Below, piece by piece: positions 13,921-22,435 of a stretch of 35,052 bases of DNA. Below the pieces are notes generated by a model. It was not told the DNA's origin. It ran no database searches and worked only from the letters and a program-made list of their open reading frames with translations. Every line of letters starts with the position of its first letter. Within the stretch, counting starts at the first letter, position 1. This DNA comes from a virus, in the IMG/VR virus record IMGVR_UViG_3300046694_000617, positions 1 through 35,052 of that record; one strand, given 5' to 3'. The translations under genes were made by a program, and so were the position numbers.

Positions 13921-15937
13921 AAACCGCCGCCTCTCGGCCAAGGCCTCGGCGCTGCCGGGCCGGTATAACCCGGACCTGACGCCCTGGATCTCGGGCATGC
14001 ATGAAGCGCTGGACGACCCGGCCGTGTTCAAGGTCGTCTCCATGAAGTCCGCCCAGGTGGCGTGGACCGATGGCGTCGTGCTCAACTGGATCGGTAAGAA
14101 GATCGACATCGATCCGACGCCGATGATCGTCATGTTCGCCAAGGAAAAGGCGGCCAAGGAATTCAACGAAGAGAAGCTGACGCCGATGGCCGAGGTGACG
14201 CCGGCCGTCGCCAACAAGCTGCTGCTCGACCGGCGCAAGTCCGGCGACAACCGCTGGGACTACAAGAGCTTCCCTGGCGGCTTCCTCAAGTTGGTCGGCT
14301 CGAACTCGCCGTCGTCCGTGAAGTCGACGCCGGCGCCGTGCGTCGTGGTCGAGGAACCGGACGACTGTAACGACAACGTCCGCGACCAGGGCGACACGAT
14401 CACCCTGCTCGAGGAGCGGACCAAGACCTACAAGCGCCGCAAGGTGGTGTTCGGCGGCACGCCGACGATCAAGGGCGTCTCGCGTATCGAAGCCGCCTAC
14501 CTGGCCAGCGACCAACGCAAGTTCATGATCCCGTGCCATGACTGCGGCGAGTCGCACGTGCTCATGTGGGAGAACGTACGCGCGCAGGAAGACCCGGCTT
14601 TCAACCATGAAGTCTTCGGCCACGTCCGGCCGGAGACCGCGCGCTACATCTGCCCGCACTGCGGCAGCGCCTGGACCGATGCTGAGAAAAACAGGAACGT
14701 CCGCCGCGGCGTATGGATCGCGACGGCGCCGTTCTACGGCATCGCCGGCTTCTACATCAACGAGTTGTACTCGCCGTTCCCGGGCAGCACGCTGCAGATC
14801 TTGATGGAGAAGTACCTGACTGCGGAGCACCTGCTGCGCCAGGGCGACGACACGAAGATGCGCGCCTTTCGCAACAGCAGCGAGGGCCTGACCTACGAGT
14901 ACAAGAGCGATCTGCCGAAGGCCGACGTCCTGTCTGAGCGCGCCGAAGACTACGACGAGAAGTCGGTGCCGTGGGGCGGCATGATCCTCACGGCCGGCGT
15001 CGACGTGCAGCACGACCGCCTGGCCGTCGTAATTCGCGCCTGGGGCCGGGGCATGGAAAGTTGGCTCGTCTACTGGGGCGAGATCCACGGTCAGACCCTG
15101 ATCCCGAACGCCGGCGCCTGGGTGGATCTCGACATGCTGCTGACCGCCGACTTCGTCCACGCGAGCGGCAACGTCCTGCGGATTCGCGCGGCGTCACTCG
15201 ACTCGTCGGACGGCGCGACGACAGATGCCGTGTACGCCTACGTCCGCAGCCGAAAGGGGCGCGGCTACATGGCGATCAAGGGCGCCTCCGAGCAGTCAGC
15301 CGATACGAAGGAGATCTTCTCGAAGCCGAAGACGTCGGTCGACTGGAACAAGAAGCACAAGCCCCATCCCTCCGGCGTGACGCCGTACATCGTCGGCACG
15401 CACCGGGCCAAGGACCTCATCGTCGACGGCCGCCTGCGCTTGACCGGCAACGGCCCCGGGCGCTTGCACTGGTACAAAACGGTGCGGCCGGACTACTGGG
15501 ACCAGATCACCAGCGAGATCAAGGTCCCGCACAAGACCCAGAAGAATCGCAAGGTCTGGGCCAAGCGTGCCAGCACGCGCAACGAAGCGCTGGACTGCGA
15601 GGTCTATGCGCTGCACTCGGCGATGTCGCTCAAGCTGCACTTGCTCAAGCCGAGCCACTGGGACGCGATCGAGGAGCAGCTGCGGCAGAAGCAGATATTC
15701 GCCGAGGCATCGGCGCCGGCGACGGCTGATCCCGACCTCATGGATGCACCTGACGACACCGGCGCCGATGTGCCGGCTGCAGCAGAGGAGCCTGCGGACG
15801 ACGCGCCAGAACCTGTGCAGACGTCTGCACAGCCGCAGCAGCCCGCACCGCCACCGCCGCCGGCGGTGGTAACACCGCCTCGCAAACGCGGGCGGGTACG
15901 TAGCCGAACCGGCGGATATTCCGCCACCAACTTCTGA
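13793..15937 (+). CDS. Terminase large subunit, GpA family
   Basis: Packaging motor and cos nuclease, about 714 residues from the ATG at 13793 (an ATG at 13772 in frame is possible). The N-terminal ATPase has KVVSMKSAQVAWTDGVVLNWIG in the Walker A position (GpA proteins have a deviant motif) and VVVEEPDDCNDN as Walker B. A zinc-like CHDC...CPHC pair is at about 250-290. The C-terminal nuclease has GVDVQHDRLAVVI and downstream acidic residues. The tail (about 640-714) is Pro/Ala-rich and low complexity, and carries the repeated palindrome at 15815-15830 as a VQTSA coding segment. The first 128 bp overlap the small subunit, implying coupled translation. Confidence 0.95.
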   Translation: MHTPPTHSVTSLDTTPAVQALLGRLVQSIEPTPQVPLTQWARENRRLSAKASALPGRYNPDLTPWISGMHEALDDPAVFKVVSMKSAQVAWTDGVVLNWIGKKIDIDPTPMIVMFAKEKAAKEFNEEKLTPMAEVTPAVANKLLLDRRKSGDNRWDYKSFPGGFLKLVGSNSPSSVKSTPAPCVVVEEPDDCNDNVRDQGDTITLLEERTKTYKRRKVVFGGTPTIKGVSRIEAAYLASDQRKFMIPCHDCGESHVLMWENVRAQEDPAFNHEVFGHVRPETARYICPHCGSAWTDAEKNRNVRRGVWIATAPFYGIAGFYINELYSPFPGSTLQILMEKYLTAEHLLRQGDDTKMRAFRNSSEGLTYEYKSDLPKADVLSERAEDYDEKSVPWGGMILTAGVDVQHDRLAVVIRAWGRGMESWLVYWGEIHGQTLIPNAGAWVDLDMLLTADFVHASGNVLRIRAASLDSSDGATTDAVYAYVRSRKGRGYMAIKGASEQSADTKEIFSKPKTSVDWNKKHKPHPSGVTPYIVGTHRAKDLIVDGRLRLTGNGPGRLHWYKTVRPDYWDQITSEIKVPHKTQKNRKVWAKRASTRNEALDCEVYALHSAMSLKLHLLKPSHWDAIEEQLRQKQIFAEASAPATADPDLMDAPDDTGADVPAAAEEPADDAPEPVQTSAQPQQPAPPPPPAVVTPPRKRGRVRSRTGGYSATNF
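15815..15830. repeat. Repeated palindrome GTGCAGACGTCTGCAC, copy in terL
   Basis: A perfect 16-bp palindrome that extends to 20 bp at 15813-15832, inside the low-complexity 3' part of the large terminase gene. Its codons read V-Q-T-S-A and include TCT, which looks uncommon among the serine codons of these GC-rich genes, so the DNA sequence rather than the protein may be selected. Confidence 0.85.
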
Positions 15938-15941
15938 CGCC

Positions 15942-16472
15942 ATGAATACACCAAGCAAACTCTACGCTGGCGATTCCGCCAGCTGGCATGACGATCCGTG
16001 CACCATCGGCGGCGTGCGCTATACCAGCGCCGACTGGTTACTCACCTACGAGTTTCGTGGTCCCGCCGTGCTGACGGTCGTAGCGACGAGCGACTCGGAA
16101 GGCTGGAAGGCCAGCATCACTCCGGAGCAGAGCCAGACGCTGGCCGCCGGCTCGTACCTCTGGGGTGCGTTCCTGACGCGACCAGGTGAGCGCAAGACCG
16201 CCGCGACAGGTGCCCTCGTCGTCGAGGCCGACCTGGCGACGATCACGGCGCCTATCGATGCGCGCACCGTGGCCCAGAAGGCGCTGGCCGACTGCGAAGC
16301 GGCGCTTGCCTCCTTCAAGTCGAGCGGCGGCAAGGTCCAGAGCTATACGATCGGCACCCGATCGACCACCTTCCATTCGATCCAGGACATCCTGGCCCTG
16401 CGGCGCTTCTGGCAACGCCGGCGCCAGGCGGAAACGCGGAATACCCGTCAACTGCAGGTGAGGTTCCATTGA
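15942..16472 (+). CDS. gpW-like head-tail joining protein with N-terminal beta domain
   Basis: A 176-residue protein between large terminase and portal, the position of lambda gpW. Residues about 10-105 are beta-rich and look like an immunoglobulin-like or beta-sandwich add-on. About 110-176 resemble gpW: QKALADCEAALAS helix, then SGGKVQSYTIGTRSTTFHSI and a LALRRFWQRRRQ helix. gpW is normally about 70 residues, so this is a longer, fused version. It starts 5 bp after the terminase stop without a strong Shine-Dalgarno, and its TGA overlaps the TTG start of the portal gene. Confidence 0.75.
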   Translation: MNTPSKLYAGDSASWHDDPCTIGGVRYTSADWLLTYEFRGPAVLTVVATSDSEGWKASITPEQSQTLAAGSYLWGAFLTRPGERKTAATGALVVEADLATITAPIDARTVAQKALADCEAALASFKSSGGKVQSYTIGTRSTTFHSIQDILALRRFWQRRRQAETRNTRQLQVRFH

Positions 16473-18121
16473 AAAAGTTCTACAACGAAGAGCGCGTGAG
16501 CCAGCCCGGCTCGGTGGTCCTGCGCGAGTGGAACGCCCAGCGCGCGGCGGAGAAGGCCCGGCAGTCGAAGGGCGGCACCGGCAAGCGCATGTACGCCGGC
16601 GCGGCGATGAACCGGCTGAACGGTGAATGGCCGGTGTTGAACACGTCGGCCGACAGCGAGATCATCACCAGCCTGCGCGTGCTGCGCGCACGGTCGCGCG
16701 AGCTGGTGCGCGACAACGAGTATGCCAAGGCCGCGATGCGGCTCATCAAGAACAACGTCGTCGGCTCCGGCATCGGCATGCAGGCGCAGGTGAAGACCGC
16801 CAGCGGCAAGCTGCTCGGCAGCATGAACGACGCGATCGAGGAGGCCTGGGAAGAGTGGACCGACAAGGACACCTGTGATCCGGCCGGCAAGCTGTGCTTC
16901 GCGGACATGGAGCGCCTCATCATGGGTTCCATCCCGGAGAACGGCGAGGTCTTGGTCCGCAAGATCCGGCAGCCGTTCGGCCGCGGCAAGATCCCCTACG
17001 CGCTCGAGCTGATCGAGGCCGACCGCCTGGTCGACCAGTGGAGCATGGCCCGCGCCGAGAACGGCAACGTGATCCGCATGGGCGTCGAGCAGGATCGGTG
17101 GGGGCGCGCGGTCGCGTACTGGTTCTACCCCACGCATCCCGGCGATTACCAGTTCCAGCACTTCGTCGAGAGCGCTCTGGTGCGCGTGCCTGCCGAGGAA
17201 ATCTTCCATCTGTTCGTGCCGGAACGGATCGGCCAGACACGTGGCGTGCCCTGGATGCACGCCACGATCAAGCGCCTGCGTCACATGTCCGGCTACGAGG
17301 AGGCCGAGATCGTCGCGGCCCGCGCTGCAGCGTCGATCGTCGGCATCATCGAATCGGAGGAGGACCTGGTCCCCGATGGCCTGGATGACGACGACGACGC
17401 CGGCGGTCGCGAACCGCCGGTGCTGACGATGCAGCCCGGGACGTTCCAGCAGCTGCAGCCCGGCGAGAAGTTCACCGGCTTCAATCCCAGCCGGCCGAAC
17501 ACGGGCCTGGACCCGTTCATGCGCTACATGCTCCGGGCCTTCGCTACGGGTGTGGGCGTCTCCTACGCGAGTGTGTCGAGCGACTACTCGCAGAGCAACT
17601 ACAGCAGCTCGCGCCTGGCGTTGCTCGACGAGCGCGACTGCTGGCGGGTCCTGCAGGGCTGGCTGATCCGCAATTTCCGGATGCAGGTGCACCGTGACTG
17701 GATGGAGGCCGCCGTGCTGGCGGGCGAGCTGTCGATCCCGGATTACTACACGCGGCAGAAGAAATACTGGGCGGTCCGGTTCAAACCGCGCGGTTGGTCG
17801 TGGATCGACCCGACCAAGGAAGTCGCAGCGTACGTCCAGGCGGTGCGTGCCGGCTTCATGACGGTGAGCGACGTGATCGGGCTGACGTCCGAGCACTCGG
17901 ACGCCGAGGACGTGTTCAAGCAGCGCCGCGAGGAGTTGGACCTGATGGCCGAGATGAACCTGGTATTCGACACCAACTCGGCGCAGACGGACAAGAAGGG
18001 TGCTGGCCAAGAGGGTACGTCATCCGATCTACCGGCGCCGGGCCCCGATGATGGAGGAGATCCGCCGCCGGAAGACGGAAGCGATAAGCCGGCGGCCGGC
18101 GACAGCCAGAACGACGAATAG
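16469..18121 (+). CDS. Portal protein, lambda gpB family
   Basis: The dodecameric portal through which DNA enters the head, 550 residues. It shows the family order: N-terminal RARSRELVRDNEYAKAAMRL at about 75-94, NNVVGSGIGMQAQV at about 96-109, and DMERLIMGSIPENGEVLVRK at about 145-165. Next come ALELIEADRLVDQ and the AGVGVSYASVSSDYSQSNYSS-type segment near 355-375. The C-terminal 50 residues are acidic, Gly/Pro-rich and probably disordered. The start is TTG at 16469 (GAGG upstream), overlapping the previous stop by 4 bp. A terminator follows at 18141. Confidence 0.95.
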   Translation: MKKFYNEERVSQPGSVVLREWNAQRAAEKARQSKGGTGKRMYAGAAMNRLNGEWPVLNTSADSEIITSLRVLRARSRELVRDNEYAKAAMRLIKNNVVGSGIGMQAQVKTASGKLLGSMNDAIEEAWEEWTDKDTCDPAGKLCFADMERLIMGSIPENGEVLVRKIRQPFGRGKIPYALELIEADRLVDQWSMARAENGNVIRMGVEQDRWGRAVAYWFYPTHPGDYQFQHFVESALVRVPAEEIFHLFVPERIGQTRGVPWMHATIKRLRHMSGYEEAEIVAARAAASIVGIIESEEDLVPDGLDDDDDAGGREPPVLTMQPGTFQQLQPGEKFTGFNPSRPNTGLDPFMRYMLRAFATGVGVSYASVSSDYSQSNYSSSRLALLDERDCWRVLQGWLIRNFRMQVHRDWMEAAVLAGELSIPDYYTRQKKYWAVRFKPRGWSWIDPTKEVAAYVQAVRAGFMTVSDVIGLTSEHSDAEDVFKQRREELDLMAEMNLVFDTNSAQTDKKGAGQEGTSSDLPAPGPDDGGDPPPEDGSDKPAAGDSQNDE

Positions 18122-18140
18122 TATTCAACCGAAACCAGAG

Positions 18141-18169
18141 GCCCACCGGTACGTCCCGTGGGCTTTTTT
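18141..18169 (+). terminator. Terminator inside the structural operon
   Basis: GCCCAC and GTGGGC form a stem with an 11-nt loop followed by six T residues, between the portal stop (18121) and the protease/capsid start (18183). A terminator inside a late operon would matter only for unmodified polymerase, or it could adjust expression between portal and capsid. The Shine-Dalgarno GGAGAAGG of the capsid gene follows directly. Confidence 0.82.
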
Positions 18170-18182
18170 ATTTGGAGAAGGA

Positions 18183-20210
18183 ATGTCCACCAAACAACGA
18201 AAGCTTGCAGACGGCGTCCAGAAAATGAAGCCGCTCACCCGCCATGTGCGGTTGGCTGGCGGTCAGGACGAAACGCTGGAGGTTTCCGTCGGCGTCGTTG
18301 ACCTCGAGGCCCGGACTGTCACGTTCTCGTTTTCGAGCGAGACGCCATGCCCGATGTGGTACGGCGACGAGATTCTCAGCCACGCGCCTGGGTGCGCGCG
18401 CATGCAGCGCATCAACAGCGGCGGGCCTCTGCTGTTCAACCACGACATGGACGACCTGCTCGGCGTGGTCGAGCGCGCGTGGATAGGCGCTGACAAGCGG
18501 GGCTATTGCACCGTGCGCTTCGGCAATGACGAGCGCGGCACCTGGGCGATGAACCAGGTGAACGACCGCGTGCTGCAAAACGTGTCGTTCATGTATCGCG
18601 TCTACACCTACGAATACGACGTGGACGGCGACATCTACACCGCCACCGATTGGGAGGTGTACGAAATTTCCCTTGTGACCGTGCCGGCCGATGCCTCAGT
18701 GGGCGTGGGGCGGTCCGCCGCGAGTGAAGAACTGGACGTGGTGGTCAAGCGTCCGCAATCCAACCCGGCTCCTGCCGACAATGAAGAAGGAAACGAAATG
18801 CGCTTCAAGAAGAAACAAGTCCTGCGTAATGCCGCAGGCGAAGGTGCGGCCGGTGGTGGCGCGGCCGTTGTAACCCCGCCGGCACCGGCTGTCGACCCGG
18901 CCGTAGCCGAGCAGGCGCGCCGCACCGAGATCGAGGCGATGTGCCGCCAGCACCAGGTGCCGGATGCGGTGCGGGACGCCCTGATCAACACGAACGCGCC
19001 GCTGGAGCAGGCGCGCGGCCTGGTGCTCAACCAGGTGCTGGCCCGTAACGGTGGCGTCGCCTCCCTCGGCGGCAACCCGAATCCGGACCTGACCGAGAAG
19101 GAAAAGGCGAAGTACAGCATGCTGCGCGCGCTCCGCGCGGCGATCGCCGAGCGTGAAGGCGGGGCGAATCCCTGGAAGGAGGCCGGCTTCGAGCGTGAAG
19201 TCTCCAACGACATCCGCAAGCGTTCGGGCCGCGACAGCGCCGGCCTGTTCATCCCGACCAATCTGCAGTTCGCCATGCGCGCCGCCGACTACAGCTTCGG
19301 CACCGGCGCCGGCCTGAGCGGGACCTCGGGCGGCTCCAACCTGGTGGCGACGAACCTGCTGAGCGGGAGCTTCATCGAACTGCTGCGCAACAAGGCCCGC
19401 GTGTTCGGCCTGGGCGCACAGCTGCTGTCCGGCCTGATCGGCAACGTCGACATTCCGCGCCAGAAGGCGGCGGGCTCCGTGTACTGGATCGGCGAGGGCC
19501 AGACCCTGACCCAGACCGGCGCGCAGTTCGACAAGATGTCCCTGACCCCGAAGCACATCGGCGCGCTGTCGGTCATCACCCGCAACATGCTGCAGCAGTC
19601 CTCGCCGGACGTCGAGATGATGGCCCGGGCGGATCTGCTGGCCACTGTCGCCCTCGGTATCGACCTGGCGTCCCTGTCGGGTAGCGGTACCTCGAACGTG
19701 CCGCTGGGCATCTCCAACCAGGCCGGCATCGGCTCGGTGATCGGCGGCGTGAACGGCGCTGCGCTGACCCTCGACCACCTGATCGACCTGGAAACCTTCG
19801 TTGCGTCGAACAACGCGGACGAAGGCGCGATGGCGTACCTGACCAACGCCAAGGCGGTCGGCACGCTGAAGAAGCTGAAGTCGACCACCGGCCAGTACCT
19901 GTGGACGAACTCGCCGATGGGCCAGCGCTCCGGCACGCCGGGCGAGATCAACGGCTATACCGTGGCCCGTACCAACCAGGCCCGCTCGAACCTGACCAAG
20001 GGCACTGGCACGAACCTGTCGGAGGTCTACTTCGGCGACTGGTCCCAGGTGCTGGTCGGCGAGTGGGGCGTGATCGAGATCCTGCCGAACCCGTACGCGG
20101 CTGGCATCTACGAGCAGGGCGGCATCGAACTGCGCGTGCTGCAGACCCTGGACATCGGCATCCGCCATGCCCAGTCGTTCGCGGTGATGAGCGACGCCAT
20201 CACCCAGTAA
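18183..20210 (+). CDS. Fused prohead protease and HK97-type major capsid protein
   Basis: A 675-residue polyprotein. Residues about 15-190 are an HK97-family prohead protease, with likely catalytic His87 (LLFNHDMDD) and Ser163 (YEISLVTVPAD). A linker at about 190-300 includes a KxKKKQV start-like Met206 (18798), then an Ala/Pro stretch and a helical scaffold-like segment. About 345-675 is the HK97 major capsid fold, with GSVYWIGEGQTLTQT, HIGALSVITRNML and ADLLATVALGID segments, ending in HAQSFAVMSDAITQ. The protease should cleave itself and the scaffold off the capsid domain. Many HK97-like phages encode the two separately; here they form one frame with a strong GGAGAAGG start at 18183. An internal start at 18798 could also make free capsid protein. 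Confidence 0.93.
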   Translation: MSTKQRKLADGVQKMKPLTRHVRLAGGQDETLEVSVGVVDLEARTVTFSFSSETPCPMWYGDEILSHAPGCARMQRINSGGPLLFNHDMDDLLGVVERAWIGADKRGYCTVRFGNDERGTWAMNQVNDRVLQNVSFMYRVYTYEYDVDGDIYTATDWEVYEISLVTVPADASVGVGRSAASEELDVVVKRPQSNPAPADNEEGNEMRFKKKQVLRNAAGEGAAGGGAAVVTPPAPAVDPAVAEQARRTEIEAMCRQHQVPDAVRDALINTNAPLEQARGLVLNQVLARNGGVASLGGNPNPDLTEKEKAKYSMLRALRAAIAEREGGANPWKEAGFEREVSNDIRKRSGRDSAGLFIPTNLQFAMRAADYSFGTGAGLSGTSGGSNLVATNLLSGSFIELLRNKARVFGLGAQLLSGLIGNVDIPRQKAAGSVYWIGEGQTLTQTGAQFDKMSLTPKHIGALSVITRNMLQQSSPDVEMMARADLLATVALGIDLASLSGSGTSNVPLGISNQAGIGSVIGGVNGAALTLDHLIDLETFVASNNADEGAMAYLTNAKAVGTLKKLKSTTGQYLWTNSPMGQRSGTPGEINGYTVARTNQARSNLTKGTGTNLSEVYFGDWSQVLVGEWGVIEILPNPYAAGIYEQGGIELRVLQTLDIGIRHAQSFAVMSDAITQ

Positions 20211-20282
20211 TCGCGATCTCGCGATAGGCGTTCCCGCTGTGGCGGGAGCGTTCCCCTCAATCGATCCCTACCTGGAGCAACC

Positions 20283-20591
20283 ATGCCCAAGAAATACATC
20301 ATCCGTGCCGGTTTCACCTTCCGCGGCGACGACGGCCAGCTCGCCGCCGGCGGCGACACGATCGAGCTCGAAGACGACGTGGCCAAGCTGCACGCCCACA
20401 AGCTCGAGCCTGCCGAAGAAGCCCCGAAGCGCCGCAAGCAGCAGGCGTCGTCGGCACCGGCCGGCGCCGGCAACGCGCCGAGCGCTGACCCGGCCGGCGC
20501 CGACCAAGGCACCACCGATCCGGCAGGTGCCGGCGACGATGCAGGCTCGCAGGAACCGGCCGGTACCGATCCCGCCGCTGACCCGCAGTAA
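20283..20591 (+). CDS. Small capsid-associated protein, gpFI-like by position
   Basis: A 102-residue protein. Residues 1-45 look like a small beta domain (KKYIIRAGFTFRGDDGQLAAGG) similar to short phage head proteins. The last 55 residues are low complexity, Ala/Gly/Pro/Asp-rich with repeated DPAGA units, and probably disordered. It lies immediately after the capsid gene, where lambda has FI, but sequence similarity to FI is not clear. Its stop shares one base with the next gene's start. Confidence 0.75.
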   Translation: MPKKYIIRAGFTFRGDDGQLAAGGDTIELEDDVAKLHAHKLEPAEEAPKRRKQQASSAPAGAGNAPSADPAGADQGTTDPAGAGDDAGSQEPAGTDPAADPQ

Positions 20592-20881
20592 TGGCAATGG
20601 TCGAGGATCTCGACGGCTTCCTGGAGGATCACGGGGAGCCATGCAAGGTCGGCGCCGTCGACTTCCTCGGGATCTTGGATGCCCCGGGCGAAGTGCTGAC
20701 GCTCGGCGGCGACGGCGTCATGTCGAACGAGTACGCGCTGACGATCAAGGCATCCGTCATCGGCCTGGCCGGCATCAAGCACGGCAAGCAGGTGCTGGTG
20801 GATGGCGTTGCGTTCACCGCCCGCCAGCCGCGGCCGATCGACGATGGGGCATTCGCAGTCGTCCCGCTCTCGAAGGTGTAA
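20591..20881 (+). CDS. Head-tail joining protein, gpFII-like
   Basis: A 96-residue protein in the position of lambda FII, which attaches tails to filled heads. It has an early acidic LDGFLEDHGEP segment, a central MSNEYALTIKASVIG strand region and a C-terminal VLVDGVAFTARQPRPIDDG hairpin typical of the phage head-tail attachment fold. Length is close to FII (about 117). The ATG overlaps the previous stop (TAATG). It precedes the tail terminator by only 3 bp. Confidence 0.78.
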   Translation: MAMVEDLDGFLEDHGEPCKVGAVDFLGILDAPGEVLTLGGDGVMSNEYALTIKASVIGLAGIKHGKQVLVDGVAFTARQPRPIDDGAFAVVPLSKV

Positions 20882-20884
20882 CCG

Positions 20885-21322
20885 ATGAAGCCTAGCCTCA
20901 ATCAACAAACCATCGCCCGGATCGAGGCGGCCCTGTCCGGGGCCACTGCGGCCGACGACAGGGTGTTCCGGGACCGCACGGTCCCGATCTCCCGCGACGA
21001 AACGCCGTGCATCACGATCCGCCGGGTGCGCGAGCAGAAATCGGCCGTCAGCCGAGCGGCCGATTCCGCAGTGTTCACGGCGCACGTTTGCGTCCACGTC
21101 CGTGGCGAGCCCTGGACGGACATCGCCGACCCGATCGCCGTGCAGGTTCACCAGGTGCTGTGCAGCGACGTGCAGCTGGCCCAGCTGGTGGCCAGCGTGC
21201 GCAACACAGCTTCCGAGTGGGACGACCACGAGGCGGACGAGAGCGCCGGCTGCCTGACGCTCGAGTACGAGTTCCGATACACCGCGCGTGCGGCGGACAT
21301 CACCAACAGCAACATTCTTTGA
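20885..21322 (+). CDS. Tail terminator/completion protein, gpU-like
   Basis: A 145-residue protein between the head-tail connector and the tail tube gene. An N-terminal helix (NQQTIARIEAALSG) is followed by a strand-rich core (ETPCITIRRVREQ and FTAHVCVHVRGEPW) and a C-terminal LTLEYEFRYTAR strand. The shape fits tail-terminator proteins of the gpU or DUF3168 type that cap the tail tube. Exact family is uncertain because these are weakly conserved; synteny carries most of the call. Confidence 0.7.
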   Translation: MKPSLNQQTIARIEAALSGATAADDRVFRDRTVPISRDETPCITIRRVREQKSAVSRAADSAVFTAHVCVHVRGEPWTDIADPIAVQVHQVLCSDVQLAQLVASVRNTASEWDDHEADESAGCLTLEYEFRYTARAADITNSNIL

Positions 21323-21332
21323 AGGGAAAACA

Positions 21333-22088
21333 ATGCAACTCTTTGGCTCGGGCGTCGTCTGGGGTACTGCCACCCAGGACGCCTTCGGTAACATCCTGGC
21401 CACGCCGCAGCCGGTGCAGTTCGGCGCGCTGCAGGACGTGAGCGTCGACATCAGCTTCGACAGCAAGCTGCTCTATGGTCGCGGTCAGTTCGCGATCGAC
21501 GCCGCGCGCGGCAAGGGCAAGATCGCCATCAAGCCCAAGTTCGCCCAGGTCAACGGCGCGCTGATGAACAACCTGTTCTTCGGCCAGACCACGACCGCGC
21601 AGCTGGTCGGCGACTTCGATGACCTGACCGGCGCCGCGATCCCGGCGGCGCCTTCCACCATCACGCCGACCGTCCCCAGTGGCGGCGCCTGGTCGAGCGA
21701 CCTGGGCGTCCGCGACAGCAACGGTGTGCCGCTGACGCGCGTGACGGCTGCTCCGACCACCGGGCAGTACAGCGTGGCTGCCGGCGTCTATACCTTTGCA
21801 GCGGCTGACACCGGCAAGACCGTCTACATCGCCTTCCAGTACACGGCCACCGTCGCCGGCGCGAAGAAGGGCAACATCCAGTCCCTGGTGATGGGCCCGG
21901 CGCCGAAGTTCCGTTGCGACCTGTCGATCCCCTACGGTACGAAGATGCTGACCATGGCGTTCATGAACTGCGTGTCGTCGAAGCTGACCCTCGCAACCAA
22001 GCAGGACGACTTCATCGTGCCCGAGATGGACATCGACGCGATCGGCGATGCCTTCGGCAACGTCGGCTACTGGAGCATCTCCGAATGA
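21333..22088 (+). CDS. Major tail tube protein
   Basis: Tail tube subunit, 251 residues from the ATG at 21333 (AAGGGAAAA upstream). About 1-90 and 190-251 form the tube domain (FGALQDVSVDISFDSKLLYG; KMLTMAFMNCVSSKLTL and DDFIVPEMDIDAIG). About 95-180 holds a beta-rich insert with TITPTVPSGGAWSSDLGV that may be an Ig-like surface domain. It lies between the tail terminator and the frameshifted chaperone genes, as in lambda gene V. Its stop overlaps the next start (ATGA). Confidence 0.85.
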   Translation: MQLFGSGVVWGTATQDAFGNILATPQPVQFGALQDVSVDISFDSKLLYGRGQFAIDAARGKGKIAIKPKFAQVNGALMNNLFFGQTTTAQLVGDFDDLTGAAIPAAPSTITPTVPSGGAWSSDLGVRDSNGVPLTRVTAAPTTGQYSVAAGVYTFAAADTGKTVYIAFQYTATVAGAKKGNIQSLVMGPAPKFRCDLSIPYGTKMLTMAFMNCVSSKLTLATKQDDFIVPEMDIDAIGDAFGNVGYWSISE

Positions 22089-22435
22089 GCCTGATCCCTG
22101 GAACCGAAATCCAGCTGGGCGGCAAAGACCGCATCCTGGCGCCCCTCAATGCCGCGACCGTCAAGCAGTTCCGCGAAAAGATCAACGCGACGTTCGTGGG
22201 ATCGATCCCGGACATCGAGTTCGTCTCGACGCTGGCCTACCACTCGCTCAAGCGCAACGAGCCCGACATCACGCCCGACCAGGTCGACGAGATGATCGAC
22301 TACGGCAACTTGATCCCGGTGTGGGAAGCGCTGATGAACGTCTCCGGCCTGGCCGTCCAGGCGGGAAAGATGGCGCGGCGGGTGCAGGAGGCGATGCAGG
22401 AGACTGGCTTGCAGACGCAATCGCTCACATCGTAG
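22085..22435 (+). CDS. Tail assembly chaperone, gpG-like (zero frame)
   Basis: A 116-residue chaperone that coats the tape measure protein during tail assembly. Segments such as LNAATVKQFREKINATF, YHSLKRNEPDITPDQVDEMIDY and VWEALMNVSGL are typical of this family (two helical repeats, then a conserved ITxDxVxxMID-like motif). The GGGAAAG slippery sequence lies at 22363-22369 with the correct phase (G GGA AAG). A fraction of ribosomes should therefore shift to make the longer GT product. The gene starts on an ATGA overlap with the tail tube stop. Confidence 0.85.
   Translation: MSLIPGTEIQLGGKDRILAPLNAATVKQFREKINATFVGSIPDIEFVSTLAYHSLKRNEPDITPDQVDEMIDYGNLIPVWEALMNVSGLAVQAGKMARRVQEAMQETGLQTQSLTS
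22363..22369 (+). promoter_or_regulatory. Programmed -1 frameshift slippery site
   Basis: GGGAAAG in the phase G GGA AAG of the gpG-like frame, identical to the heptamer used in lambda G/GT. The -1 frame after it encodes a chaperone-like C-terminal domain, so this is a functional recoding site rather than a coincidence. Confidence 0.88.

Noticed and set aside
20211-20247. TCGCGA repeats and a TCCCGC/GCGGGA hairpin after the capsid gene
   Set aside because: The hairpin has no T run after it, so it is not called a terminator; it may be an RNA structure only.
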